From the NCBI GenBank assembly GCA_944321515.1, contig CALULO010000009.1:26818-90817 (forward strand): a stretch of 64,000 bases of DNA, given 5' to 3'. The translations under genes and the position numbers were made by a program. The notes under the pieces were generated by a model. It saw nothing but the letters and a program-made list of their open reading frames with translations. It searched no databases and had not been told where the DNA came from. Position 1 is the stretch's first letter. Each line of letters opens with the position of its first letter. Origin of the DNA: an uncultured Atopobiaceae bacterium. Lineage in GTDB: Bacteria > Actinomycetota > Coriobacteriia > Coriobacteriales > Atopobiaceae. Positions 55,082 to 64,000 of the stretch are shown here, piece after piece.

Positions 55082-56734
55082 ATGGACACCATTAGCTCTG
55101 AGAAGATCATGAGCACCCTGCGCGAGGAGCTCGCGCAGATTAATGCTACGGTCGACCGGCAGGAGGCCTCCATCGTGACCGAGGTGGGCGATGGCATCGC
55201 CCACGTCTCCGGCCTCAAGACCGCCATGGCTGGCGAGCTCCTTAAGTTCACGAGCTCTGCCACCGGCCGTGACGTGTACGGCCTTGCCCAGAACCTTGAC
55301 GTCGACGAGGTCGGCGCCGTCCTCTTCGGCAACGTGGAGGACATCAAGGAGGGCGATGAGTGCCGTACGACCGGGCGCGTCATGGACATCCCGACGGGTC
55401 ACGCCATGCTTGGCCGTGTCGTCAACCCGCTCGGCCAGCCCATCGACGGCCTGGGTCCCATCAACGCGACGCACCGCCGCCCCATCGAGTTCAAGGCCCC
55501 TGGCATTATGGAGCGCCAGCCCGTGTGCGAGCCCGTGCAGACGGGTCTTCTCGCCATCGACGCAATGGTGCCCATTGGCCGTGGCCAGCGTGAGCTCATC
55601 ATCGGCGACCGCAAGACGGGCAAGACGGCCATTGCCATTGACGCCATCGTCAACCAGCGCAACACCAACATGGTCTGCATCTACGTCGCCATCGGCCAGA
55701 AGGCCTCTACGGTCGCCGCAATCCGCGAGTCCCTCTCGCGCCACGGTGTTCTCGACAAGACCGTCATCGTGGCCGCGACCGCAGCTGACTCCGCGCCGAT
55801 GCAGTACATCGCCCCCATGGCCGGTGCCGCGATTGGCGAGTACTTCATGTACAACGACGAGCACGGCAACCCCGCCGACGAGAACCACCCCGGCGGACAC
55901 GTTCTCGTTGTCTATGACGACCTGTCCAAGCAGGCTGTCGCCTATCGTCAGATGTCGCTTACGCTTCACCGTCCGCCTGGACGCGAGGCCTACCCTGGCG
56001 ACATCTTCTACCTCCACTCGCGCCTCCTCGAGCGCGCCTGCAAGCTCTCCGACGCCAACGGCGGCGGGTCTCTGACGGCGCTCCCCATCATTGAGACGCA
56101 GGAGGGCGACGTCTCCGCCTACATCCCCACCAACGTGATCTCCATCACCGACGGCCAGATCTACCTTCAGTCGAACCTGTTCTTCCAGGGGCAGCGGCCG
56201 GCCGTTGACGTGGGCATCTCGGTCTCGAGGGTCGGCGGCGACGCTCAGGTCAAGGCCATGAAGCAGGTCGCCGGCACGCTCAGGCTCGACCTTGCGAGCT
56301 ACCGTGAGAAGCAGGCCTTCTCGCAGTTCGGCTCCGACCTCGACGCCACGACGCAGTACCAGCTCAACCACGGCGCCCACATGACGGAGATGCTCAAGCA
56401 GCAGCGCTACTCCGCCCTTGACGTCCGCGACCAGATCATCGCGATCTTTGCCGCGAAGGAGGACTTCCTCGACGACATCGACATGGGCAACGTGAACCTG
56501 TTCCGTGACGGCCTTGTCCGCTACATGGCGGAGCGTCACCCCGCCCTGCGCAACTCGCTCGTCGACGGCAAGCTCGACGACGAGAAGCAGGCTCGCCTGA
56601 GGGTCCACATTGAGCACTACAAGCGGACGTTCCTCAAGGAGCACCCCAACCGCAAGAGCGATGACGTAGAGGCGAACGCCGAGCCGACCGTTGACACCCA
56701 AGCTAGCCAGCCGGCGCTGTCGCAGCAGGAGTAG
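55082..56734 (+). CDS. atpA: F-type ATP synthase subunit alpha
   Basis: A 550-residue non-catalytic nucleotide-binding subunit. Seen: Walker [59 protein letters not shown] and [14 protein letters not shown]. The last ~35 residues ([20 protein letters not shown] onwards) are a polar extension beyond the usual end. The ATG directly abuts the atpH stop. Confidence 0.97.
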   Translation: MDTISSEKIMSTLREELAQINATVDRQEASIVTEVGDGIAHVSGLKTAMAGELLKFTSSATGRDVYGLAQNLDVDEVGAVLFGNVEDIKEGDECRTTGRVMDIPTGHAMLGRVVNPLGQPIDGLGPINATHRRPIEFKAPGIMERQPVCEPVQTGLLAIDAMVPIGRGQRELIIGDRKTGKTAIAIDAIVNQRNTNMVCIYVAIGQKASTVAAIRESLSRHGVLDKTVIVAATAADSAPMQYIAPMAGAAIGEYFMYNDEHGNPADENHPGGHVLVVYDDLSKQAVAYRQMSLTLHRPPGREAYPGDIFYLHSRLLERACKLSDANGGGSLTALPIIETQEGDVSAYIPTNVISITDGQIYLQSNLFFQGQRPAVDVGISVSRVGGDAQVKAMKQVAGTLRLDLASYREKQAFSQFGSDLDATTQYQLNHGAHMTEMLKQQRYSALDVRDQIIAIFAAKEDFLDDIDMGNVNLFRDGLVRYMAERHPALRNSLVDGKLDDEKQARLRVHIEHYKRTFLKEHPNRKSDDVEANAEPTVDTQASQPALSQQE

Positions 56735-56739
56735 GCGAG

Positions 56740-59132
<2,393 letters not shown>

Positions 59133-59141
59133 GGGAGAGCC

Positions 59142-59576
59142 ATGGCTGAGCTCACCTGCCAGTTCGTCAGGCCCGACCGTCAGATCTTTGAAGGGGCCGT
59201 GGCAAGTCTGGTACTGGTCACGTATGCCGGCGAGCTGGGCGTCTGGCCCGGCCACGCCGCCGAGATCGTCGCCCTTGGCGACGGCGTCGTCCGAATCACC
59301 CGCACCCCGGCCGACGGGGGCGGTGAGTACGACGTCGTCGTCTCGGGCGGCTATGCCGAGATCGAGAACGACGAGGTCATCATCCTTGCAGACCACGCCC
59401 GCCTTGTTGACGACATTGATCCCGACGTGGTTCGAAAGACGCGTGACGAGGCGATTGACCTCCTTGAGTCCATCGGGGAGGGCGACCATCGGCGGGCATA
59501 TTATGATTCGAAGATAAGGTGGTGTAACCTCTTACTCAAGCAGGCCAAGGGCAGCGCCGCTTCGGCGACCCTCTAG
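59142..59576 (+). CDS. atpC: F-type ATP synthase subunit epsilon
   Basis: A 144-residue epsilon subunit. The beta-sandwich domain (LTCQFVRPDRQIFEGAVASL; GELGVWPGHAAEIVALGDGV; VVSGGYAEIENDEVIILADH) is followed by a helical end domain (DDIDPDVVRKTRDEAIDLLE). Last gene of the operon; murA follows after 12 bases and may be co-transcribed. AGGGGAGAG precedes the ATG. Confidence 0.94.
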   Translation: MAELTCQFVRPDRQIFEGAVASLVLVTYAGELGVWPGHAAEIVALGDGVVRITRTPADGGGEYDVVVSGGYAEIENDEVIILADHARLVDDIDPDVVRKTRDEAIDLLESIGEGDHRRAYYDSKIRWCNLLLKQAKGSAASATL

Positions 59577-59588
59577 CATGGAGGCTAC

Positions 59589-60866
59589 ATGGACGTCATA
59601 CAGGTAGAGGGCGGTCACCGCATCACCGGCGAGATTAGAGTTGAGGGGGCAAAGAACTCTGCCCTCAAGCTCATGGCCGCCACCATCATGGCGCCCGGCG
59701 TCACCACGCTCACCAACGTCCCCAACATTGCCGACGTGCATGTCATGGGCAAGGTGCTCAAGAACATCGGCGCCACCATCGAGGTCGTCAATGAGCATGA
59801 GCTGCGTATCGACACCTCCACGGTGGACTCATGGGAGACGCCCTACCACCTTGTTGCCCAGATGCGCGCTTCAACCGCCGTGCTTGGCCCACTGCTTTCC
59901 CGCTTTGGCAAGGCAGTGGTGGCCATGCCCGGCGGCTGCAATATTGGCGCTCGTAAAATCGACATGCATATCCTTGGCCTTGAGGCCCTGGGTGTCGAGT
60001 TCAAGGTGGATCACGGCAACATCCACGCAAGCGCCCCCCACGGGCTGGTCGGCGACACCGTTACGCTTTCGTTCGCGAGCGTAGGCGCCACCGAGAACCT
60101 CATGATGGCCTCCGTCTTTGCCAAGGGGACCACCACCATTGACAACGCCGCTCGTGAGCCGGAGATTGTTGACCTTGCAAACCTGCTTAACGAGATGGGC
60201 GCCAAGATCTCCGGTGCGGGTTCGCCGGTCATCGAGGTGGAGGGCGTCTCTGAGCTTCACCCGGTCACGCACCGCGTAGTCGGGGACCGCATTGAGGCGG
60301 GTACGTTCTTGGCCATCGGTGCGCTTGCCGAGGACCCGGTGACCGTTACCGGCTTCGACCCCAAGCACCTTGGGCTCGTCCTCAAGAAGTACGAGCAGAT
60401 GGGTGCCTCCGTGGAACGTGGCGAGCGCCGCTGCACCGTGTGGCGCGAGCGCCCGCTTGTTCCCACCGACATTCAGACGCTGCCCTTCCCTGGCTTCCCC
60501 ACGGACATGCAGGCGCAGACCATGTGTCTGCTCGCCCTGGCAAAGGGCAGCTGCGTCATCACCGAAAACGTCTTCGAGAACCGCTTCATGTTTGCCAGCG
60601 AGCTTTCTCGAATGGGAGCCGACATTGTGATTGAGGGGCACCACGCCATCGTCCACGGTGTCGACGGCTTCTCGGGCACTCAGGTGAAGTCACCTGACCT
60701 GCGAGGCGGCGCCGCCCTTGTCATGGCCGGGCTTGTGGCGGATGGCGTGACCACCGTTTCCGACATCCACCACATCGACCGCGGCTACGAGGGCTTTGTC
60801 GAGAAGCTTGCCTCTCTTGGCGCCCGCATCCGTCGTACGACTCTGCCTGACGAGGACGATGCGTAG
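59589..60866 (+). CDS. murA: UDP-N-acetylglucosamine 1-carboxyvinyltransferase
   Basis: A 425-residue MurA, first committed step of peptidoglycan synthesis. The fosfomycin-sensitive Cys117 is in [16 protein letters not shown]. Other marks: [30 protein letters not shown], and [20 protein letters not shown]. Start is 12 bases after atpC, keeping the atp-murA order seen in Bacillus. Normal length. Confidence 0.97.
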   Translation: MDVIQVEGGHRITGEIRVEGAKNSALKLMAATIMAPGVTTLTNVPNIADVHVMGKVLKNIGATIEVVNEHELRIDTSTVDSWETPYHLVAQMRASTAVLGPLLSRFGKAVVAMPGGCNIGARKIDMHILGLEALGVEFKVDHGNIHASAPHGLVGDTVTLSFASVGATENLMMASVFAKGTTTIDNAAREPEIVDLANLLNEMGAKISGAGSPVIEVEGVSELHPVTHRVVGDRIEAGTFLAIGALAEDPVTVTGFDPKHLGLVLKKYEQMGASVERGERRCTVWRERPLVPTDIQTLPFPGFPTDMQAQTMCLLALAKGSCVITENVFENRFMFASELSRMGADIVIEGHHAIVHGVDGFSGTQVKSPDLRGGAALVMAGLVADGVTTVSDIHHIDRGYEGFVEKLASLGARIRRTTLPDEDDA

Positions 60867-61002
60867 GAGCTGAGCGCGCCTCGGCGTCCTTCGCCCCCGG
60901 CCGTTGGCTGGGTCTTGGGGCGGTGGCGCCGGGCGGGGTCGGGCGAACGGGCGGTGACGGCGCAGACGGCCGCCGCCGTCGTGCTGTGAGCGGGAGGACG
61001 AG

Positions 61003-61419
61003 ATGAACACCATTCGTGAGGACCACGCGCTGAGCAGGGCGGGCGAGGACTACCTCGAGGCCATCTACCGGCTCTCCATCGATGGCTCCGGCGAAGGGAC
61101 GGTGCGCTCGGTTGACGTTGCGGAGCAGCTTGGAGTCTCCAAGGCTAGCGTCAACAAGGCGCTCTCCACGCTCAAGGAGAGCGGGATGGTTGAGCAGAGC
61201 CGCTATGGGCGCGTGAGCCTCACCGATGCCGGGCGCCGTTATGCCGCCCTGGTGTGGCGCTCCCACCGAGCCCTGCGCCTTTTTCTCGAGCGCGATCTTG
61301 GCGTCGAGTCGGGCGTGGCCGACTCGGAGGCCTGCCTCATGGAGCACGTCCTTTCCGAGGACACCATGCGCCGCCTGATTGGCTATCTTGAGAGCCAGGG
61401 CATCTCCGTTCCCGAATAA
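61003..61419 (+). CDS. DtxR/MntR-family metal-dependent regulator
   Basis: A 138-residue repressor of the DtxR family. The winged HTH (DYLEAIYRLSIDGSGEGTVRSVDVAEQLGVSKASVNKALSTL) is followed by the metal-binding/dimerisation domain with SHRALRLFLERDLG and EACLMEHVLSEDTMRRL, where the Glu and His ligands are seen. There is no C-terminal SH3-like domain, so it is of the short MntR kind. Mn or Fe sensing cannot be told apart. GGGAGGACG precedes the ATG. No metal transporter gene is adjacent. Confidence 0.88.
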   Translation: MNTIREDHALSRAGEDYLEAIYRLSIDGSGEGTVRSVDVAEQLGVSKASVNKALSTLKESGMVEQSRYGRVSLTDAGRRYAALVWRSHRALRLFLERDLGVESGVADSEACLMEHVLSEDTMRRLIGYLESQGISVPE

Positions 61420-61615
61420 CTCGCCTCGACGGGGGCTTCATCAAACTGGCCTTGGCACACCCGTCTCGGAGCCGTCATCACCCTTATCACCGCACCCCTT
61501 GTGAAGGTGTGAAGTGGCTGTGAGGGTACCCGTCCGCTTGTGACGGAGGGCGCGCTTCTTCGGCCGCTGGCAGAGGAGAGGGAATCCAAGGGCTCCCATT
61601 GGGGTATGTTGTGAG

Positions 61616-61635
61616 TGCCGCCGGGCACGGCGGCA
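61616..61635 (+). other. Small hairpin in the galU leader
   Basis: TGCCGCC-GGGCAC-GGCGGCA, perfect 7-bp stem, 32 bases before the galU start. Function unknown. Confidence 0.3.
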
Positions 61636-61667
61636 TACAGCGAATCGACCCGAAGGGAACCGATCAC

Positions 61668-62573
61668 ATGAAGGCAATCATCCCTGCCGCCGGCCTTGGC
61701 ACGCGCTTCCTGCCGGCTACCAAGTGCACGCCCAAGGAGCTCCTCCCCGTGCTCGACAAGCCGGTTATCCAGTACGTCGTCGAGGAGGCGCTCGAGCCTG
61801 CGGACGTCGACGGCGTGGTCATAGTGAACTCGCACGAGAAGCCGCAGATTGAGCAGTACTTCTCGGTGGATCATGCCTTTGAGTCCATGCTGCGCAAGCG
61901 CGGCAAGACCTCCGAGGCGGTGCGCGTGCACGAGGCGTCCACCCTGCCGGTGTCCTTTGTCTATCAGGATGAGGCGCGCGGCCTTGGCCACGCGGTGCTG
62001 CAGGCAGCCGACGAGATTGACTCCAACCCGTTCTTCGTCCTGCTGGGCGACTACTTCGTCCCCGACCGCCAGATGTGCGTCCGCATGGCTGAGGTCTCGC
62101 GTGAGCACGACGGGGCTTCGGTCATCGCGGTGGCTCCGGTGCCGGCCGACCAGGTGAGCCGCTATGGCATTATCGCCGGTGAGTGCGTGGGCAGCCTGCC
62201 CGGAACCGACGCGACCGGGGAGCAGGAGGGCGCAATCTGGAAGGTCACGGGCCTCGTTGAGAAGCCGCGCCCCGAGTATGCGCCCTCGCACCTTTTCATC
62301 GTGGGACGATACCTTCTTTCCCCGCGCATCATGGAGCTTCTGGCTACGCAGGGGCCGGGCGCAGGGAACGAGATTCAGCTGACCGACGCCATGGAGCGCC
62401 TGCTCGCCGAGGAAGAGATGTACGCCCTCGTCGTGGATCCTGCTGAGGGCTGCGACACCGGCACTCCTGCTGCGTGGGCCGCAACCAACGCGCGCATGGC
62501 GCTCGATGACCCGAACCAGGTTGGGGCCTTCTGCGAGGCGCTCGGCGAGAAGGGCGCTGGCCTCGTTGGATAG
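61668..62573 (+). CDS. galU: UTP-glucose-1-phosphate uridylyltransferase
   Basis: A 301-residue GalU that makes UDP-glucose for cell-surface sugars. Nucleotide-binding signature KAIIPAAGLGTRFLPATKCTPKELLPV, VIQYVVEEALEPADV, FVYQDEARGLGHAV, VLLGDYFV, LVEKPRPEYAPSHLFIVGRY and GNEIQLTDAM are all present. ATG 61668 follows GAAGGGA; the longer frame starting at 61599 lacks support. The phosphohexomutase that could supply glucose-1-phosphate follows and overlaps its end. Confidence 0.96.
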   Translation: MKAIIPAAGLGTRFLPATKCTPKELLPVLDKPVIQYVVEEALEPADVDGVVIVNSHEKPQIEQYFSVDHAFESMLRKRGKTSEAVRVHEASTLPVSFVYQDEARGLGHAVLQAADEIDSNPFFVLLGDYFVPDRQMCVRMAEVSREHDGASVIAVAPVPADQVSRYGIIAGECVGSLPGTDATGEQEGAIWKVTGLVEKPRPEYAPSHLFIVGRYLLSPRIMELLATQGPGAGNEIQLTDAMERLLAEEEMYALVVDPAEGCDTGTPAAWAATNARMALDDPNQVGAFCEALGEKGAGLVG

Positions 62574-63969
62574 GCGGTCCGACATCATCCGCTTTGGCGT
62601 TGACGGATGGCACGCCCGCTTCGCGGATGGCTTTGACGAGGAGGGGGTGGCGCGCGTTGCAGACGCGCTCGGCCTCCTGTGGGCGCGTGAGGCGCCGGGC
62701 GCGACGGCTTACGTTGGCTACGACACCCGGCACGGGTCCGCCGATCTTGCGGGGCTCGTTGCCGGCATCCTCGCCGCCCGCGGCCTTGAGGTGGTGGTTT
62801 CTGACTGCGTCTGCCCCACGCCCGCGGTTGCCTGGTCGTGCGCGCATGACGAGCGTGCGGTTGGAGCCGTCGTGCTGACGGCGAGCGCACGGTCCTGCGA
62901 GTATGGCGGGATGCTCGTACGCGGCGCAGACGGCGGCCCGGCCTCGCGCGCCTTCCTTGATGATGTGGAGCAGGCGATTCCGGCGGTTGCCACCGACGAG
63001 CGGGGCCCCTACGAGACCCGCGACTTAGTCTCTTCCTATCTGGGTGCGCTGCTCGCGCTCGTTGATCGCGAGCTTATTGCGGCAGCGCACCCCAAGGTGG
63101 TCGTTGATGCCATGTACGGCGCCGGGACCTCGCATCTTGCCCGACTGCTGGGCGAGGCGGGGTGCGAGGTCGTGGAGATTCACGTCGAGAGACGCGAAGA
63201 CTTCGGTGGCATTCACCCCGAGCCACAAGATCCGTGGGCCGACGCCTGTGAGCAGGCTGTCGTGGCGCATGGCGCCCAGCTGGGCCTGCTGCTTGACGGC
63301 GACGGCGACCGCGCGTCTGTGGTTGACGAGCGAGGCGTCATTATTCCGGCGCGCACCCTCGCCCCGTTGGTTATGGGCCAGCTCGTGGAGGGGCATGGCA
63401 TGTCTGGCCGAGTGGTAATGACGCTGACCTGCTCGGCCTGTGTCATGCGCCAGGCGGAGCGGCTCGGCTGTGACGTCTCGGTAGTGCCCGTTGGTTTCCC
63501 ACGTATATATAGAGAGCTTCTTGAGGGGGATGCGCTCATGGGCGTGGAGGAGTATGGGGGAATTAGCGTCCCCTCTCACCTCAACGAGCGCGACGGCCTC
63601 CTTGTTTGCCTGCTGGCCGTAGAGTGCCTGTGCCGGGCCGACGATAAGATGTCCGGCGTTGTGGCGTCACTCTCGGAGTCGATCGGCTCTATGCGCTACG
63701 CCCGGAGAGACGTGCGGCTAGATCCTGCGGTGGGCCAGGCGTTTCGAAACGTCCTGCCGGGACTCAACCCGTCGAACCTTGCGGGGCGTCAGCCGGTCGA
63801 GGTGTCTCACGCGGACGGCCTGCGGCTCCAGTTTGACGACGGCTCTTGGGCTCTTGTCCGCCCGTCCCGGATGGGCTCGGCGGTAAGGGTGTATGCGGAG
63901 GCACCGACCGAGCGCGAGAGGGACCTCCTGCTCGGCGCCGCCTGCGACCTCGTCCGCCGCGCCCCCTGA
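62566..63969 (+). CDS. Phosphohexomutase-like protein with atypical active-site loop
   Basis: A 467-residue member of the alpha-D-phosphohexomutase superfamily (phosphoglucomutase/phosphomannomutase). The start is taken as TTG 62566, overlapping galU by 8 bases. N-terminal IIRFGVDGWHARFADGFDEE matches the family's FGTDGWR. The metal loop LLLDGDGDRASVVD and sugar loop MGVEEYGGISVP are present. The phosphoserine loop reads LTASARSCEYGG instead of the usual TASHNP-type. The Ser is kept but His-Asn-Pro is lost, so activity or specificity may be altered. Next to galU it would be expected to interconvert glucose 6- and 1-phosphate. Confidence 0.75.
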   Translation: MDRRSDIIRFGVDGWHARFADGFDEEGVARVADALGLLWAREAPGATAYVGYDTRHGSADLAGLVAGILAARGLEVVVSDCVCPTPAVAWSCAHDERAVGAVVLTASARSCEYGGMLVRGADGGPASRAFLDDVEQAIPAVATDERGPYETRDLVSSYLGALLALVDRELIAAAHPKVVVDAMYGAGTSHLARLLGEAGCEVVEIHVERREDFGGIHPEPQDPWADACEQAVVAHGAQLGLLLDGDGDRASVVDERGVIIPARTLAPLVMGQLVEGHGMSGRVVMTLTCSACVMRQAERLGCDVSVVPVGFPRIYRELLEGDALMGVEEYGGISVPSHLNERDGLLVCLLAVECLCRADDKMSGVVASLSESIGSMRYARRDVRLDPAVGQAFRNVLPGLNPSNLAGRQPVEVSHADGLRLQFDDGSWALVRPSRMGSAVRVYAEAPTERERDLLLGAACDLVRRAP

Positions 63970-64000
63970 CCCCCCGTTTGTGTAGGGATCGTGGAGGCCC

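Overview
The window is about 64 kb of high-GC bacterial chromosome packed almost end to end with genes. Three things point to an actinobacterium of the class Coriobacteriia (Olsenella / Atopobiaceae-like): GC-rich coding with frequent GTG and TTG starts; a dnaK-grpE-dnaJ-hspR heat-shock operon with a MerR-type HspR; and the order rpmE ... prfA-prmC-sua5-rpiB-glyA-upp-atp-murA. This placement is an inference from gene content; there is no rRNA gene to confirm it. I saw no insertion sequence, prophage or CRISPR array.

Layout. 1-5.2 kb: the 5' end of a PRC-barrel protein gene, a membrane-anchored GH3 glycosidase with permuted domain order, tadA, tRNA-Ser(UGA) and lemA. 5.2-10.7 kb: lactate permease, an RlmI-like rRNA methyltransferase, a DEAD-box helicase and metA (predicted to use acetyl-CoA). 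10.7-19.1 kb: a redox/porphyrin block. An 863-residue flavoprotein-rhodanese-sulfite reductase-like-ferredoxin fusion is divergent from an overlapping operon: NifX-like protein, APC permease, CbiK-SirC fusion, HemC, CobA-HemD fusion. That operon makes sirohydrochlorin/siroheme, the cofactor the fusion protein probably needs. 19.1-30.9 kb: a stress-response block with yfcE, dnaK-grpE-dnaJ-hspR, a five-copy hairpin array, clpB, a PASTA membrane protein, two small proteins and hsp20. The dnaK, clpB and hsp20 leaders each carry the same 25-bp dyad (AATCTAA-N11-TTAGATT or one mismatch), a likely HspR operator that differs from the classical HAIR site.

31-44 kb: housekeeping genes. These are a YycJ-like metallo-hydrolase, tilS-hpt-ftsH (a widely conserved cluster), an aminotransferase, a PHP phosphoesterase, exonuclease III, a patatin-like lipase, a sirtuin, a folP-folK fusion, a short BirA-like protein and coaX. 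44-64 kb: rpmE (L31 with a long Ala/Lys/Glu tail and a hairpin leader), a noncoding repeat-rich stretch, an unknown membrane protein, prfA-prmC-sua5-rpiB-glyA-upp, the complete F-type ATP synthase operon (AtpI-like, atpBEFHAGDC), murA, a DtxR-family regulator, galU and a phosphohexomutase with an unusual active-site loop.

Dispersed features cross the gene map. A 13-mer (GGCGAGAAGAACC or its complement) occurs seven times exactly and several times nearly so, in terminators, leaders and coding sequence. A related hairpin-forming leader precedes both the GH3 gene and ftsH.
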